NCBI GenBank assembly: GCA_017467085.1
Contig: JAFTSW010000068.1
Location: forward strand, 1 to 40,871
Direction: 5' to 3'
Source: Clostridia bacterium
Lineage (GTDB): Bacteria; Bacillota; Clostridia; Oscillospirales; CAG-272
Length of the DNA stretch: 40,871 bases
Notes under the pieces: model-generated
Told to the model about the DNA's origin: nothing
The model's database searches: none
Seen by the model: the letters and a program-made list of their open reading frames with translations, nothing else
Made by a program: the position numbers and the translations under genes
Part shown: in pieces, positions 22,724 to 31,480 of the stretch
Position numbering within the stretch: the first letter of the stretch is position 1
Layout of the letters: each line of letters begins with the position of its first letter

Positions 22724-23515
22724 ATGTCTAAACCGTCTCTTTCCGTTAAGGAGCTAACCCTTTCTTCTCGTTTACTGCTTCGGGAAAAGCGCATCCAAAG
22801 ACCCGTCTTTTTCGCAACCCTCTTGTTCTTTCTTGCGTTTTTCGGCTTATTCGTCATCTATTTTGGTCTTGCGTTCTTTCTTTTTTCCTTGATAGAGCCA
22901 TTGGCTTTGTCCCCCATCTCGGCTTTTCTCTCGGCGCTTCTTTCTCTTTCCCTCTCGATTTTGAGCCTTTCGCCCTTTTGGGAAGGGATTTTGTCCTTTT
23001 GTACCTTAGCGGCTTGGGAGAAAAAGGCAGATACTTCTGCCTTCTTTGCCTTTCTTTTAGAGAAAAGACTGGCGCGCTTCGCCCTTTGGCGTAGCCTTGG
23101 GCGCATCTTGCGCCTTGTGCTGTTTTCGCTTTTTGCCCTCTTTGTTTCCTATCTTGCCCTCTTTGCGGCATCGGCAAAGACAGGGTGGCACGCCGCTTGG
23201 CTTTTGTGCGCCGCCGCCTTGCTTCTTTCGTTCCTGCTTTTCTTCTTCCTTTATCTGGGGAGGGACAAGCTGCTTTGGAACCCCCTCTTGACCAGAGAAG
23301 AGGAGGAGGAAAGAGAAAAATCAGGTTATCTCTCTCTTTGTCACGCCTCCGCCATTCGTATGCGGCGGCACTATGGCAAGGTGCTTCGGCTGTTTTTGCG
23401 GTATCTGCCCCTCTTTATCCTGTCTTTTGCTTTCTTGGGCGTTCCGCTTCTTTTTGTTGTGCCGCGCTATCTTTTGGTGCGGGCAACCCTTATCAATGCG
23501 ATATTAAACGAATAA
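22724..23515 (+). CDS. Integral membrane protein of unknown function
   Basis: The protein has 263 residues with about six hydrophobic segments, dominated by Phe, Leu and Ala (LLFFLAFFGLFVIYFGLAFFL, LALFAASA, LLLSFLLFFFLYLG). A cytoplasmic-looking stretch with TREEEEEREKSG and RMRRHYGKVLRLF lies near the C-terminus. No conserved motif is recognised. It precedes metG by 24 bases and is probably read with it. It may be a lineage-specific envelope protein. Confidence 0.65.
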   Translation: MSKPSLSVKELTLSSRLLLREKRIQRPVFFATLLFFLAFFGLFVIYFGLAFFLFSLIEPLALSPISAFLSALLSLSLSILSLSPFWEGILSFCTLAAWEKKADTSAFFAFLLEKRLARFALWRSLGRILRLVLFSLFALFVSYLALFAASAKTGWHAAWLLCAAALLLSFLLFFFLYLGRDKLLWNPLLTREEEEEREKSGYLSLCHASAIRMRRHYGKVLRLFLRYLPLFILSFAFLGVPLLFVVPRYLLVRATLINAILNE

Positions 23516-23539
23516 TTTTCTGTTTGGAGGAATTCTTAT

Positions 23540-25504
23540 ATGTGTCAATGCAATGAATGCGCGAAAAAGGAAAAATACTTTATCACCACGGCAATCGCAT
23601 ACAGCTCCCGTAAGCCTCACTTCGGGAACACCTATGAAATCATTATGTCGGATGCGATGGCGCGCTTTCAACGTCAGATGGGGAAGGACGTCTTCTTCTT
23701 GACGGGAACGGACGAGCACGGTCAGAAAATCGAAAACCTTGCCAAGGAGGCAGGCATCTCGCCCCAGGAATACGTAGACGGTGTTTCGGGCGAAATCAAG
23801 CGCATCTGGGATTTGATGGGTGCCTCCTACGATAAATTTATCCGCACCACCGATGATTATCACGTAAAGAGCGTGCAGCATATCTTCCGCAAGCTCTACG
23901 AGCAGGGTGACATCTACAAGGGCGCTTATGAAGGCTGGTACTGCACCCCCTGCGAGTCCTTTTTCACCGACATTCAGGCAGAGGGCGGCGTTTGCCCCGA
24001 CTGCGGCAGACCCTTGGAGAAAACCAGGGAGGAAGCGTACTTCTTTGCGATGAGCAAGTATGCGCCCCGTCTGATGGAGTATATTGATTCTCACCCCGAG
24101 TTTATCGAGCCCGAATCCCGTAAAAAGGAAATGGTAAACAACTTCTTGAAGGCAGGGCTCCAGGACCTTTGCGTGTCCCGTAGCTCCTTCAAGTGGGGCA
24201 TTCCCGTAACCTTTGACGATAAGCACGTTATTTACGTCTGGATTGATGCGCTTTCTAACTATATCACTGCCTTGGGCTTTGACCCGGACCTCTCCGAGCA
24301 GCCCGAGCTGTACGAAAAGTGCTGGCCTGCTGACGTTCACGTCATCGGCAAGGACATTCTGCGCTTCCATACCATCTATTGGCCCATCCTTCTGATGGCG
24401 CTGGGTCAGCCCCTGCCCAAGAAGGTGTTCGGTCATCCTTGGTTTAATTCGGGTGTGGATAAAATGTCCAAGTCCCGTGGCAACGTTATCTATGCCGACG
24501 ATATGGCAGAGTATTTCGGCGTGGACGGTGTCCGTTATTACGCCCTGTCCGAAATGCCCTACAATGCCGACGGCTCCATTACCTATGAGAACGTCATCAA
24601 CCGCTATAACACGGATTTGGCGAACAACCTTGGCAACCTTGTCAGCCGTACTCACGCAATGACCACCAAGTATTTTGGCGGCGTCATTCCTGCCCCCACC
24701 GCTCCCGAGGCACTGGATGAGGAATTGAAGGAGGCGTTTGCCAAGGCAGTCACCCTTTCCCGTCAGAATATGGAAACCTTCCACGTGGCAGATGCTCTCT
24801 CCGCTATCTTTGAGATGCTTCGCCGCGCCAATAAGTATATTGACGAAACCACGCCCTGGCTTTTGGCAAAGGACGAGAGCAAGAAGGCGCGTCTTGGAAC
24901 CGTGCTGTACAATCTCTTGGAGTGCATTCGCGGTGCCGCCGTGCTCTTAACGCCCTTTATTCCTCAAACGGCAGAGAAGATTTTCTCGCTCTTAGGCACC
25001 GAAGCCAAGGAGTACGCTACCGTTTCCGCCTTTGGCGCCTTGGAAAGCGGCAAGGCTTTGGGAGAAGGGCTTGTCCTCTTCGCCCGTATTGACGAAAAGC
25101 AGTTCTTTGAGAATTTGAAGGCAAAGGAGGAGGCAGCCGCCAAGGCAGAAGCCAAGGAGGAAGCCCCCGAAATTGAGCACGAGGCAGAAATCAAGATTGA
25201 CAGCTTCGCCGCCGTTGAGCTTCGCACGGCGCAGATTCTCGCCTGCGAAAAGGTACCCAAGGCAAAGAAGCTTTTGAAGCTCCAGGTGGACTTGGGGTAT
25301 GAAAAGCGGCAAATCGTGTCGGGTATTGCCAAGTTCTACGAGCCTGAGGCGTTAATCGGCAAGAAGGTCATCGTGGTTGCCAACCTGGCACCTGCCACCC
25401 TTTGCGGCATCGAAAGCAACGGTATGCTTTTGGCATCGGGTGAGGACAACGTGCGCGTTGTGTTCTTAGACCCCGAAACGCCCTGCGGCGAGCGTGTACA
25501 CTAA
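23540..25504 (+). CDS. metG: Methionyl-tRNA synthetase with C-terminal tRNA-binding domain
   Basis: This 654-residue protein starts at ATG 23540 after TTGGAGGA. The catalytic fold has PHFGN near residue 27 in the place of HIGH, Zn ligands in CTPCESFF...CPDCGR, and KMSKSRGN near residue 310. The last 105 residues are an OB-fold tRNA-binding domain (FAAVELRTAQILACEKVPKAKKL), as in the long form of MetRS. A Lys/Glu/Ala linker precedes it. The enzyme charges both initiator and elongator tRNA-Met. The N-terminus MCQCNECAKK holds three Cys not usual for the family. The stop overlaps tatD by one base. Confidence 0.95.
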   Translation: MCQCNECAKKEKYFITTAIAYSSRKPHFGNTYEIIMSDAMARFQRQMGKDVFFLTGTDEHGQKIENLAKEAGISPQEYVDGVSGEIKRIWDLMGASYDKFIRTTDDYHVKSVQHIFRKLYEQGDIYKGAYEGWYCTPCESFFTDIQAEGGVCPDCGRPLEKTREEAYFFAMSKYAPRLMEYIDSHPEFIEPESRKKEMVNNFLKAGLQDLCVSRSSFKWGIPVTFDDKHVIYVWIDALSNYITALGFDPDLSEQPELYEKCWPADVHVIGKDILRFHTIYWPILLMALGQPLPKKVFGHPWFNSGVDKMSKSRGNVIYADDMAEYFGVDGVRYYALSEMPYNADGSITYENVINRYNTDLANNLGNLVSRTHAMTTKYFGGVIPAPTAPEALDEELKEAFAKAVTLSRQNMETFHVADALSAIFEMLRRANKYIDETTPWLLAKDESKKARLGTVLYNLLECIRGAAVLLTPFIPQTAEKIFSLLGTEAKEYATVSAFGALESGKALGEGLVLFARIDEKQFFENLKAKEEAAAKAEAKEEAPEIEHEAEIKIDSFAAVELRTAQILACEKVPKAKKLLKLQVDLGYEKRQIVSGIAKFYEPEALIGKKVIVVANLAPATLCGIESNGMLLASGEDNVRVVFLDPETPCGERVH

Positions 25505-26304
25505 TGCGATATTTTGATACCCACGCCCATTATTTTGATTCCCGCTTCGATACCGAATGGCAGGGAAGTATTGAGGAGCATTTAGATGGGCTTTTCCAAG
25601 GCGAGCTTGCGGGGGTCGTCAACGTTGGCACCTCCCTTGCTTCCTCAAAAGCCGCCATTGCCCAGGCAATGCGGCACGAAAACATGTATGCGGCGGCAGG
25701 ACTCCATCCCGGGGACGCAGGGGACGCTACCGCTCCCTTTGAGGAAATTAAAGCTATCGAGGCGCTTTTTGCCGAGCCCCGTCACAAGCTCGTGGCGGTG
25801 GGGGAAATTGGTCTTGATTACCATTTTCTCCCCTTTGATAAGGACTTGCAGGCAGAGTGCTTCCATCGGCAGATGGAAATGGCGGAAAGGCTCGCTCTCC
25901 CCGTTCTGATTCACGATAGAGAGGCGCACGAGGATTGCCTTTCGATGGTGCGCCGCTTTCCCAAGGTTTGTGGCGTTTTCCACAGCTATAGCGGAAGCAC
26001 GCCTATGGCGGAGGAACTGGTGTCCCGTGGCTATATGATTTCCTTTTCGGGAACGGTCAGCTTCAAAAACGCGCGCCGTGTAAAGGAGGTGGCAGCCGCC
26101 CTTCCCAAGCACGCGGTAATGATAGAAACGGACTGCCCCTATTTAGCCCCCCATCCCCACCGTGGAGAAATCAATCATTCGGGGCTTTTGCCCTGTACCC
26201 TCGCGGCTATTAGCGAGGTTTGGCAGATGGATATGGAGGAATGTGCCTCTATTCTGCTTGAAAATTCATGGCGCTTTTACGGGCTTGATGGGCGAAAAGA
26301 GTGA
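25504..26304 (+). CDS. tatD: TatD-family metal-dependent hydrolase
   Basis: The protein has 266 residues, the family norm. Metal ligands are visible in FDTHAHY (near the start), VGEIGLDYHF, LIHDREAHED, FHSYSGS and ETDCPYLAPHPHRG. It is the TIM-barrel amidohydrolase-type nuclease with 3'-5' DNase activity in studied members; the YcfH/YabD branch often lies next to metG in Gram-positive genomes. Translation is coupled to metG by TAATG. The last 39 bases overlap the convergent LysM gene. Confidence 0.93.
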   Translation: MRYFDTHAHYFDSRFDTEWQGSIEEHLDGLFQGELAGVVNVGTSLASSKAAIAQAMRHENMYAAAGLHPGDAGDATAPFEEIKAIEALFAEPRHKLVAVGEIGLDYHFLPFDKDLQAECFHRQMEMAERLALPVLIHDREAHEDCLSMVRRFPKVCGVFHSYSGSTPMAEELVSRGYMISFSGTVSFKNARRVKEVAAALPKHAVMIETDCPYLAPHPHRGEINHSGLLPCTLAAISEVWQMDMEECASILLENSWRFYGLDGRKE

Positions 26305-27213
26305 AGCAAAGGCAAATCGCCCTGCATGACTCCATTCTCCCTCGTCCCGTATGATAAAAGAACGAAAGCCTTCTTGAAGAACCCCTTCGAGAACGGATTT
26401 TTCTTTTTCCGCATCCGCAAAGCAAATCTCCGTCCCCTCGCCCTTGCCTCTCTTGCCCTCGGTGTAAAGGAAACGGGCATAGCCATCCTTTCCCCGTTCT
26501 ATGATGCCGCCCTCGCGGCGCAGAATGCGCAAAAGCCTCGGCAAAAGGGAAGCGGACGCCGCCTCGCCGTTTACGAAAAGGGGGGACGCAAGCAAGTGAT
26601 AGCACCGCGCAGGGTCGGGATGGCTTTCCCAAAGAAGCGTGTCGCACGCCTCGCCGTCCTTAAGCCGAATGCGGTAGCCCGCTTGCTCCTCTAAAAGCCA
26701 GCCGTTAAAATAGGGCAGAAGCTCCAAAGGGCACGCATCTCCCTTGTAAAGAGGAGAAACGCCGTGCGCGGTTGCCTCCCTTGCGTAGCGTAAAAGCGCG
26801 TCGCGGCGAAGGCTTGGCGACAGGGCGACAAAGGATAAATAGGGTAAAAAAGCCAAAAAGACGGGCAGGGAAATGGAGGAATCCACGCACCCGATGACGA
26901 GGGCTTGCATCCTTTCGGGAGGGGAAACAGTCAGAACCTGCCCGGGGTATAGAACGCCGCTTTGACAAAAGGCAGGATTTTCCTGCTTCAAGGTGTCAAT
27001 ATTCGTTTGATACCGTTCGGCAATATCCGCCTCGTCCTCGCCGCCGCGCACGGTATGAAAGCGGGCGGGCAGGGGGATGAAAAGCGTCTGCCCCTCGGTG
27101 ACGGCGTAGGGGGCAGAAAGACTGTTATCCTCAATCAGCTTTGCTACCGACAGATGGTAGCGCGTGGCAATGCTCTCCAAGGAATCCTCTTTGGTTACGG
27201 TATGTATCAGCAT
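26266..27213 (-). CDS. Two-LysM protein with degenerate glycosidase-like domain
   Basis: The protein has 315 residues. ATG 27213 is preceded by AGGAAGGA. Two LysM units bind peptidoglycan: residues 3-48 (HTVTKEDSLESIATRYHLS...LFIPLP) and 53-97 (HTVRGGEDEADIAERYQTN...VLTVSP). The rest (VIGCVDSSIS onward) has the outline of the glycosyl hydrolase 18 barrel found in spore cortex-lytic proteins such as YaaH/SleL. I do not see the catalytic DxxDxE, so it may be inactive or a divergent binding module. There is no signal peptide, as in SleL relatives made in the mother cell. Its end overlaps the tatD end in convergent orientation. Confidence 0.75.
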   Translation of the reverse strand: MLIHTVTKEDSLESIATRYHLSVAKLIEDNSLSAPYAVTEGQTLFIPLPARFHTVRGGEDEADIAERYQTNIDTLKQENPAFCQSGVLYPGQVLTVSPPERMQALVIGCVDSSISLPVFLAFLPYLSFVALSPSLRRDALLRYAREATAHGVSPLYKGDACPLELLPYFNGWLLEEQAGYRIRLKDGEACDTLLWESHPDPARCYHLLASPLFVNGEAASASLLPRLLRILRREGGIIERGKDGYARFLYTEGKRGKGEGTEICFADAEKEKSVLEGVLQEGFRSFIIRDEGEWSHAGRFAFASLFSPIKPVKAP

Positions 27214-27338
27214 ATGTCCCGACGTCCTTCCTGTTTGAAATGCTTTATATCATCTTATGAATATTCCCGCCAAAATGAGAACACAATAACACAAAAGCAA
27301 GCCGATAGGTAAAAAGCGGTAAAGGAAAGGATGGGTTT

Positions 27339-28622
27339 ATGATGGGAAAAACAGGTATCGCCGCAGTAAAGGCACAGGAGATTTTGGATTCCAGAGGCAA
27401 TCCGACGGTGAAAGCGCAGGTAGTGTTAGAGGACGGAAGCGTCGGCGTAGCGGCGGCACCCTCCGGCGCCTCCACGGGCAAATACGAGGCGTGCGAGCTA
27501 CGGGATAAGGAAAAGCGATACGGTGGCAAGGGCGTGCTTCGGGCGGTGCGTAACGTCAACGAGGAAATTGCCAAGGCGCTCATCGGGATGGACGGCACGG
27601 CGCAAAAGGAGCTGGACAAGGCGCTTTTATCTCTTGACGGCACCTCCCAGAAGGAAAATATGGGCGCAAACGCCCTCTTGGCGGTATCAATGGCGGCATC
27701 CCGTGCCGCCGCCGCCCACTATGGGCTACCTCTTTGGCAGTATCTCGGTGGGATAGCGGCAGGCAGAATGCCTGTTCCTATGATGAACATTATCAACGGC
27801 GGCGCCCACGCCAAAAACCCCTTGGACGTGCAGGAGTTTATGATAGTTCCCCTGGGGGCAGAGAATTACGGCGAGGGCCTGCGTATGGGCGCGGAAATTT
27901 ATCACCTCTTAGGCGCTATGCTGAAAAGCGCAGGCTATTCGGTGGGTGTGGGTGATGAGGGCGGCTATGCCCCCGAGCTTTCCTCTGCCGAGGAGGCGAT
28001 AGAATGGATTATGAGCGCCATTGATAAGGCAGGGTATACCGATAAGGAGGTGAAAATCTCCTTGGACGTTGCCGCCTCCGAATGGCAGGATGAGGAAGGG
28101 TACACCCTGCCTAAGGCAGGCACCCATCTGAGCAGCGAGGAGCTGGTAAATCAGATAGAGGCGTGGACGGCGGCATACCCCATCTTTTCCGTGGAGGACC
28201 CCTTGGGTGAGGACGATTGGGACGGCTGGCGGCTTCTGACCGAGGAGGTAGGGGACGAGGTATGCCTTGTGGGGGACGACTTGTTCGTAACCAACCCCGT
28301 CCGTTTGCAAATCGGCAAGCATAAATCCTGCGCCAACGCCATTCTGATTAAGCCCAATCAGATAGGCACGGTCAGCGAAACCCTGGATGTGATTGCTATG
28401 GCAAGGGAGGGCGGCTATCGCCATATTTTGTCCCATCGCTCGGGCGAAACAGCGGACACCTATATTGCGGACTTAGCCGTTGCCACCGCCGCGGGCTTTA
28501 TCAAAACGGGTGCCCCCTGTCGGTCGGAGCGGGTTGCCAAATATAACCGACTGACGGAAATCGAGGCGGAAATGGGCTTTTGCGGCGTCTACGGCAAGCA
28601 TTGCTCGGCGTTTTTGCCATAA
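27339..28622 (+). CDS. eno: Enolase (phosphopyruvate hydratase)
   Basis: The protein has 427 residues, the normal length. Two ATG codons lie in tandem at 27339 and 27342 after AAAGGAAAGG; either could start it. The catalytic and metal-binding regions are complete: SGASTGKYEA, MMNIINGGAHA, SVEDPLGEDDW, GDDLFVTNP, ILIKPNQIGT and LSHRSGETADT. It converts 2-phosphoglycerate to phosphoenolpyruvate in glycolysis. It stands alone, not next to other glycolytic genes. No clear promoter or terminator was found beside it. Confidence 0.97.
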   Translation: MMGKTGIAAVKAQEILDSRGNPTVKAQVVLEDGSVGVAAAPSGASTGKYEACELRDKEKRYGGKGVLRAVRNVNEEIAKALIGMDGTAQKELDKALLSLDGTSQKENMGANALLAVSMAASRAAAAHYGLPLWQYLGGIAAGRMPVPMMNIINGGAHAKNPLDVQEFMIVPLGAENYGEGLRMGAEIYHLLGAMLKSAGYSVGVGDEGGYAPELSSAEEAIEWIMSAIDKAGYTDKEVKISLDVAASEWQDEEGYTLPKAGTHLSSEELVNQIEAWTAAYPIFSVEDPLGEDDWDGWRLLTEEVGDEVCLVGDDLFVTNPVRLQIGKHKSCANAILIKPNQIGTVSETLDVIAMAREGGYRHILSHRSGETADTYIADLAVATAAGFIKTGAPCRSERVAKYNRLTEIEAEMGFCGVYGKHCSAFLP

Positions 28623-28687
28623 TGGCGCGCCGATTTGGGCGTAACACCTTCAAAACCGCCGAAAAAGAAAAAAATTCCGTTTTTTAC

Positions 28688-28716
28688 TTGACAAATAAAA
28701 TAGAATGTGGTAATAT
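28688..28716 (+). promoter_or_regulatory. Sigma-A promoter of tRNA-Lys
   Basis: A perfect TTGACA (28688-28693) and TAATAT (28711-28716) are 17 bp apart, about 30 bases before the tRNA. Confidence 0.85.
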
Positions 28717-28746
28717 ATACAGGTATCAGGTTTGTCCGATATACAA

Positions 28747-28822
28747 GCCCCTGTAGCTCAGTCGGCAGAGCACTTGACTTTTAATCAAGGTGTCCGGAGT
28801 TCGAATCCCCGCAGGAGCACCA
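28747..28822 (+). tRNA. tRNA-Lys (anticodon UUU) with two A-C mismatches
   Basis: This 76-base gene includes an encoded CCA. The D arm (GCTC/GAGC) and anticodon arm (CTTGA-CTTTTAA-TCAAG) are perfect, and the anticodon is UUU. The acceptor stem pairs GCCCCTG with CAGGAGC, leaving C3 opposite A70. The T stem pairs CGGAG with CCCCG, leaving A52 opposite C62. Each mismatch is one C-to-T change away from a normal pair. A strong promoter and terminator flank it, so it appears expressed. Confidence 0.88.
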
Positions 28823-28826
28823 CAAG

Positions 28827-28857
28827 AAAAGCCGCAGTTTGAAACTGCGGCTTTTTT
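28827..28857 (+). terminator. Terminator of tRNA-Lys
   Basis: AAAGCCGCAGTTT and AAACTGCGGCTTT form a long perfect stem, followed by TTT, 4 bases after the CCA end. Confidence 0.9.
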
Positions 28858-28888
28858 ACCAGAATTTTGTCGAAGGGAAGAATGACCG

Positions 28889-30172
28889 ATGAATAGAGAA
28901 ACCTCTCTCGCTTCGTTTTTGAATGCCTCTGTTTCCGCGTATCACGCCGTAGATGAGGCAAAAGCGCTTCTTTTGACGGAGGGCTATACCCCCTTAGAGG
29001 AAACGGAGGAATGGCGCTTGGAAAAGGGCGGCAAGTATTTTCTTGTTCGCAACGGCGCGTCCTTGCTCGCCTTCCGTATCCCCAAGGGAAAAGCAACGGG
29101 CTTTCAGATTGCCGCGGCACATACCGATTCTCCCTCCTTCAAGTATAAGAAAACCTTCACCTCTCCCGCCTTTACCCGTCTTTCGGTAGAGCGCTACGGC
29201 GGCCCTCGCAACAGCACCTGGATGGATAGACCCCTATCCCTTGCAGGGCGTGCTTTGGTTAAAAAGGGGGATGCCGTCCTTTCCGTTACGGTGGACCTTA
29301 AGGAGCCCATAGGCATTATTCCCACCGTGGCGCCCCACCTCTTGAGAGAGGCTGCCGAGAATTTGGCGGTGGATTTAGTCCCCTTCGTTGACGGGGAGGC
29401 AGGCGTTTGCATAGAGGAGCGGCTGGCGGAGCGTCTTGGCGTTTCCTCTGCGGATATCGTGGGACATGACCTGTATCTCTATCCCGTACAGCAGGCGCTT
29501 TGCTTTGGAGAAAAGGGCGCCTTTATCTCCTCCCCAAGACTCGACGACCTGCAATGCGTATACGGGCTTTTGCGTGGCTTTATCGGGGCAGAGGAGAATA
29601 GCGCCGCCATTCCGCTTCTTGCGCTCTTTGATAGCGAGGAGGTGGGAAGTCGCACCATGCAGGGCGCAGACTCTGACCTTTTGTCGGGGACGATGGAGCG
29701 TATAGCCGCTTCTCTTGGGGCTTCCTATCCGATGCTTTCGGCAGGCAGCTTCTTCGTCAGCGCAGACAATGCCCACGGGCTTCACCCCAATCACCCCGAG
29801 CTTTCGGACAGAAACGGCTTAACCTGCACCCTGAACGGTGGCGTGGTTATCAAGCGCAACGCCTCCCGTCGCTATACGACGGACGGGCTCTCCGAGGCGC
29901 TTTTTACCCTGCTTTGCAAGGAAGCGGACGTTCCTGTTCAGCTCTATGCCAACCGTCCCGACCAGCCCGGTGGCTCCACCCTCGGCGCCATTTCGGACGC
30001 CCACGCCTCTGTTTATAGCGTGGATATCGGGCTTGCTCAGCTTTCGATGCATTCCGCCGTTGAAACGGCAGGGACCTTGGATACCGCATATTTAGAGAAG
30101 GTGATGGCTTGCTTCTTCTCCCGTAGCTTGGCAAGGGTGAAGGAGGGCTACGCCTGGCAAAAGCAGTCGTAA
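28889..30172 (+). CDS. M18-family aminopeptidase
   Basis: The protein has 427 residues, the size of M18 enzymes. Metal and catalytic sites are seen in AAAHTDSPSF, LFDSEEVGSRTMQGADS, and FVSADNAHGLHPNHPE; SMHSAVE near the end supplies the last His ligand. It is a cytoplasmic dodecameric zinc aminopeptidase that prefers acidic or neutral N-terminal residues (aspartyl aminopeptidase group). ATG 28889 follows GAAGGGAAGAA. The next gene starts 13 bases after its stop, so the two are likely an operon. Confidence 0.93.
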   Translation: MNRETSLASFLNASVSAYHAVDEAKALLLTEGYTPLEETEEWRLEKGGKYFLVRNGASLLAFRIPKGKATGFQIAAAHTDSPSFKYKKTFTSPAFTRLSVERYGGPRNSTWMDRPLSLAGRALVKKGDAVLSVTVDLKEPIGIIPTVAPHLLREAAENLAVDLVPFVDGEAGVCIEERLAERLGVSSADIVGHDLYLYPVQQALCFGEKGAFISSPRLDDLQCVYGLLRGFIGAEENSAAIPLLALFDSEEVGSRTMQGADSDLLSGTMERIAASLGASYPMLSAGSFFVSADNAHGLHPNHPELSDRNGLTCTLNGGVVIKRNASRRYTTDGLSEALFTLLCKEADVPVQLYANRPDQPGGSTLGAISDAHASVYSVDIGLAQLSMHSAVETAGTLDTAYLEKVMACFFSRSLARVKEGYAWQKQS

Positions 30173-30185
30173 GGAAAAAAGAAGA

Positions 30186-31136
30186 ATGAAAATTTCCGTT
30201 TTAGATGCGGCAACCCTTGGCGCGGATATAGACCTTTCCGTCTTTTCTGCCTTTGGAGAGGTTGCCGTTTACCCCACCACCTCGCCCGAGGAAATGGCGG
30301 CGCACACCAAGGGCGCCGAGGTTTTGGTGCTGAATAAGGTTAAATGCAACGGGGAAACCCTGAAGGAGGCGGATAGCCTTCGCTTGATTTGCGTTGCCGC
30401 TACGGGCTATGATAATATCGACGTGGCATATTGCCGCCGTCGCGGCATTGCCGTTTGCAACGTGGTTGGTTATTCCACGGACAGCGTTGCCCAGCTTACC
30501 GTTTCGATGGCGCTCTCCCTTTGCAACCACTTAGCAGAGTACGATGCCTATACCAAGTCCGGCGCCTATGCGGGCGGCAAGGATGCCAACCGCGTCAGTC
30601 CCGTGTATCACGAGCTAAGAGGGAAGACCTGGGGCATTTTGGGAGGCGGCAATATTGGCAAGCAGGTCGCCAGTGTGGCAGAGGCGTTTGGGTGCCGTGT
30701 CCTCGTTACCCGTCGGAGGGAGGATGAGGAATATCCCACCGTTTCCTTTGAAACGCTTTGTCGGGAGTCGGATATTCTCTCCCTTCACGTTCCCTTGACG
30801 CCTGAGACCAGGCATATGGTAGATGCGGCGCATCTTTCTATGATGAAGAAGGACGCCATTCTTATCAACGTGGCGCGTGGCGCCGTTACGGACGAGGCGG
30901 CGGTTGCCAACGCCGTTTTAACGGGACAGATAGCCGCCTTCGGCTGTGACGTATACGATGGCGAGCCTATGCGGAAGGGGCACCCCTATGAGGCGCTGCT
31001 TTCCTTGCCCAACGTTATTTTAACTCCCCATATGGCGTGGGGTGCCTACGAGGCGCGGCGGCGCTGTGTAGAGGAAATGGCAGAGAATATTGCCGCCTTC
31101 TTGCGCGGTGAGCGCCGTTTCCGTGTGGATGAATAA
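30186..31136 (+). CDS. D-2-hydroxyacid dehydrogenase, NAD-binding
   Basis: The protein has 316 residues. The NAD site is WGILGGGNIGKQV, where the first glycine of the usual GxGxxG is also Gly. The catalytic Arg is in INVARGAV, Glu in YDGEPM and His in LTPHMAWG. VAATGYDNID is a conserved substrate-side loop. It is closest in outline to glycerate/hydroxypyruvate reductases and D-lactate dehydrogenases; the substrate is not determined by these motifs. It follows the aminopeptidase gene by 13 bases. Confidence 0.9.
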   Translation: MKISVLDAATLGADIDLSVFSAFGEVAVYPTTSPEEMAAHTKGAEVLVLNKVKCNGETLKEADSLRLICVAATGYDNIDVAYCRRRGIAVCNVVGYSTDSVAQLTVSMALSLCNHLAEYDAYTKSGAYAGGKDANRVSPVYHELRGKTWGILGGGNIGKQVASVAEAFGCRVLVTRRREDEEYPTVSFETLCRESDILSLHVPLTPETRHMVDAAHLSMMKKDAILINVARGAVTDEAAVANAVLTGQIAAFGCDVYDGEPMRKGHPYEALLSLPNVILTPHMAWGAYEARRRCVEEMAENIAAFLRGERRFRVDE

Positions 31137-31162
31137 ACCTATTGAAGAAAGGCGGTAAAGCT

Positions 31163-31480
31163 TTGCTTATCAAGGATTTACGGGATTGGTCAACGCCCAG
31201 GTCTGCCATTATCGAGGCGGAATTTACCCTGATGACCGCATACGTCAAGAAAATCAAGCTGGTGAAGTTTTTACATAACAGTGACAGAGTCAGCCTGCTT
31301 TTGCGCCGTATGATTCGCGTGCGTAAGCGCGAGGGAAAGGTCAACTTCCTGATTGCGGGCGAAAAGTTCAAGGAAGGGGACAATATAACCGAATACCTTC
31401 TGAATCAGTTTCCCGAGGAGGCAAACGACGAGGATTTAGGCAAGCAGAATAAAAATATTACCATCGTGGGGCTTTTCTGA
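31163..31480 (+). CDS. Small Smr-like protein of unknown function
   Basis: I start this 105-residue protein at TTG 31163, which has AAAGGCGG 8-15 bases upstream; another TTG at 31142 has no such site. The order of strand (LIKDLRDW), long helix (AIIEAEFTLMTAYVKKI), strand (LVKFLHN), helix and strand (VNFLIAGEKF) resembles an Smr domain. The LDLHG and GKG motifs that define Smr nucleases are missing. The tail is acidic. The stop overlaps the next start (TGATG), so it is made with the DUF3841 protein. Confidence 0.5.
   Translation: MLIKDLRDWSTPRSAIIEAEFTLMTAYVKKIKLVKFLHNSDRVSLLLRRMIRVRKREGKVNFLIAGEKFKEGDNITEYLLNQFPEEANDEDLGKQNKNITIVGLF

Noticed and set aside
23504-24784. A 426-residue open frame on the minus strand across metG
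   Set aside because: It mirrors the codon bias of metG, whose motifs are complete; it has no start signals.
27214-27338. Sigma-E-type promoter for the LysM gene or sigma-A promoter for eno
   Set aside because: Several AT-rich words are present, but none gives both boxes at the right spacing.
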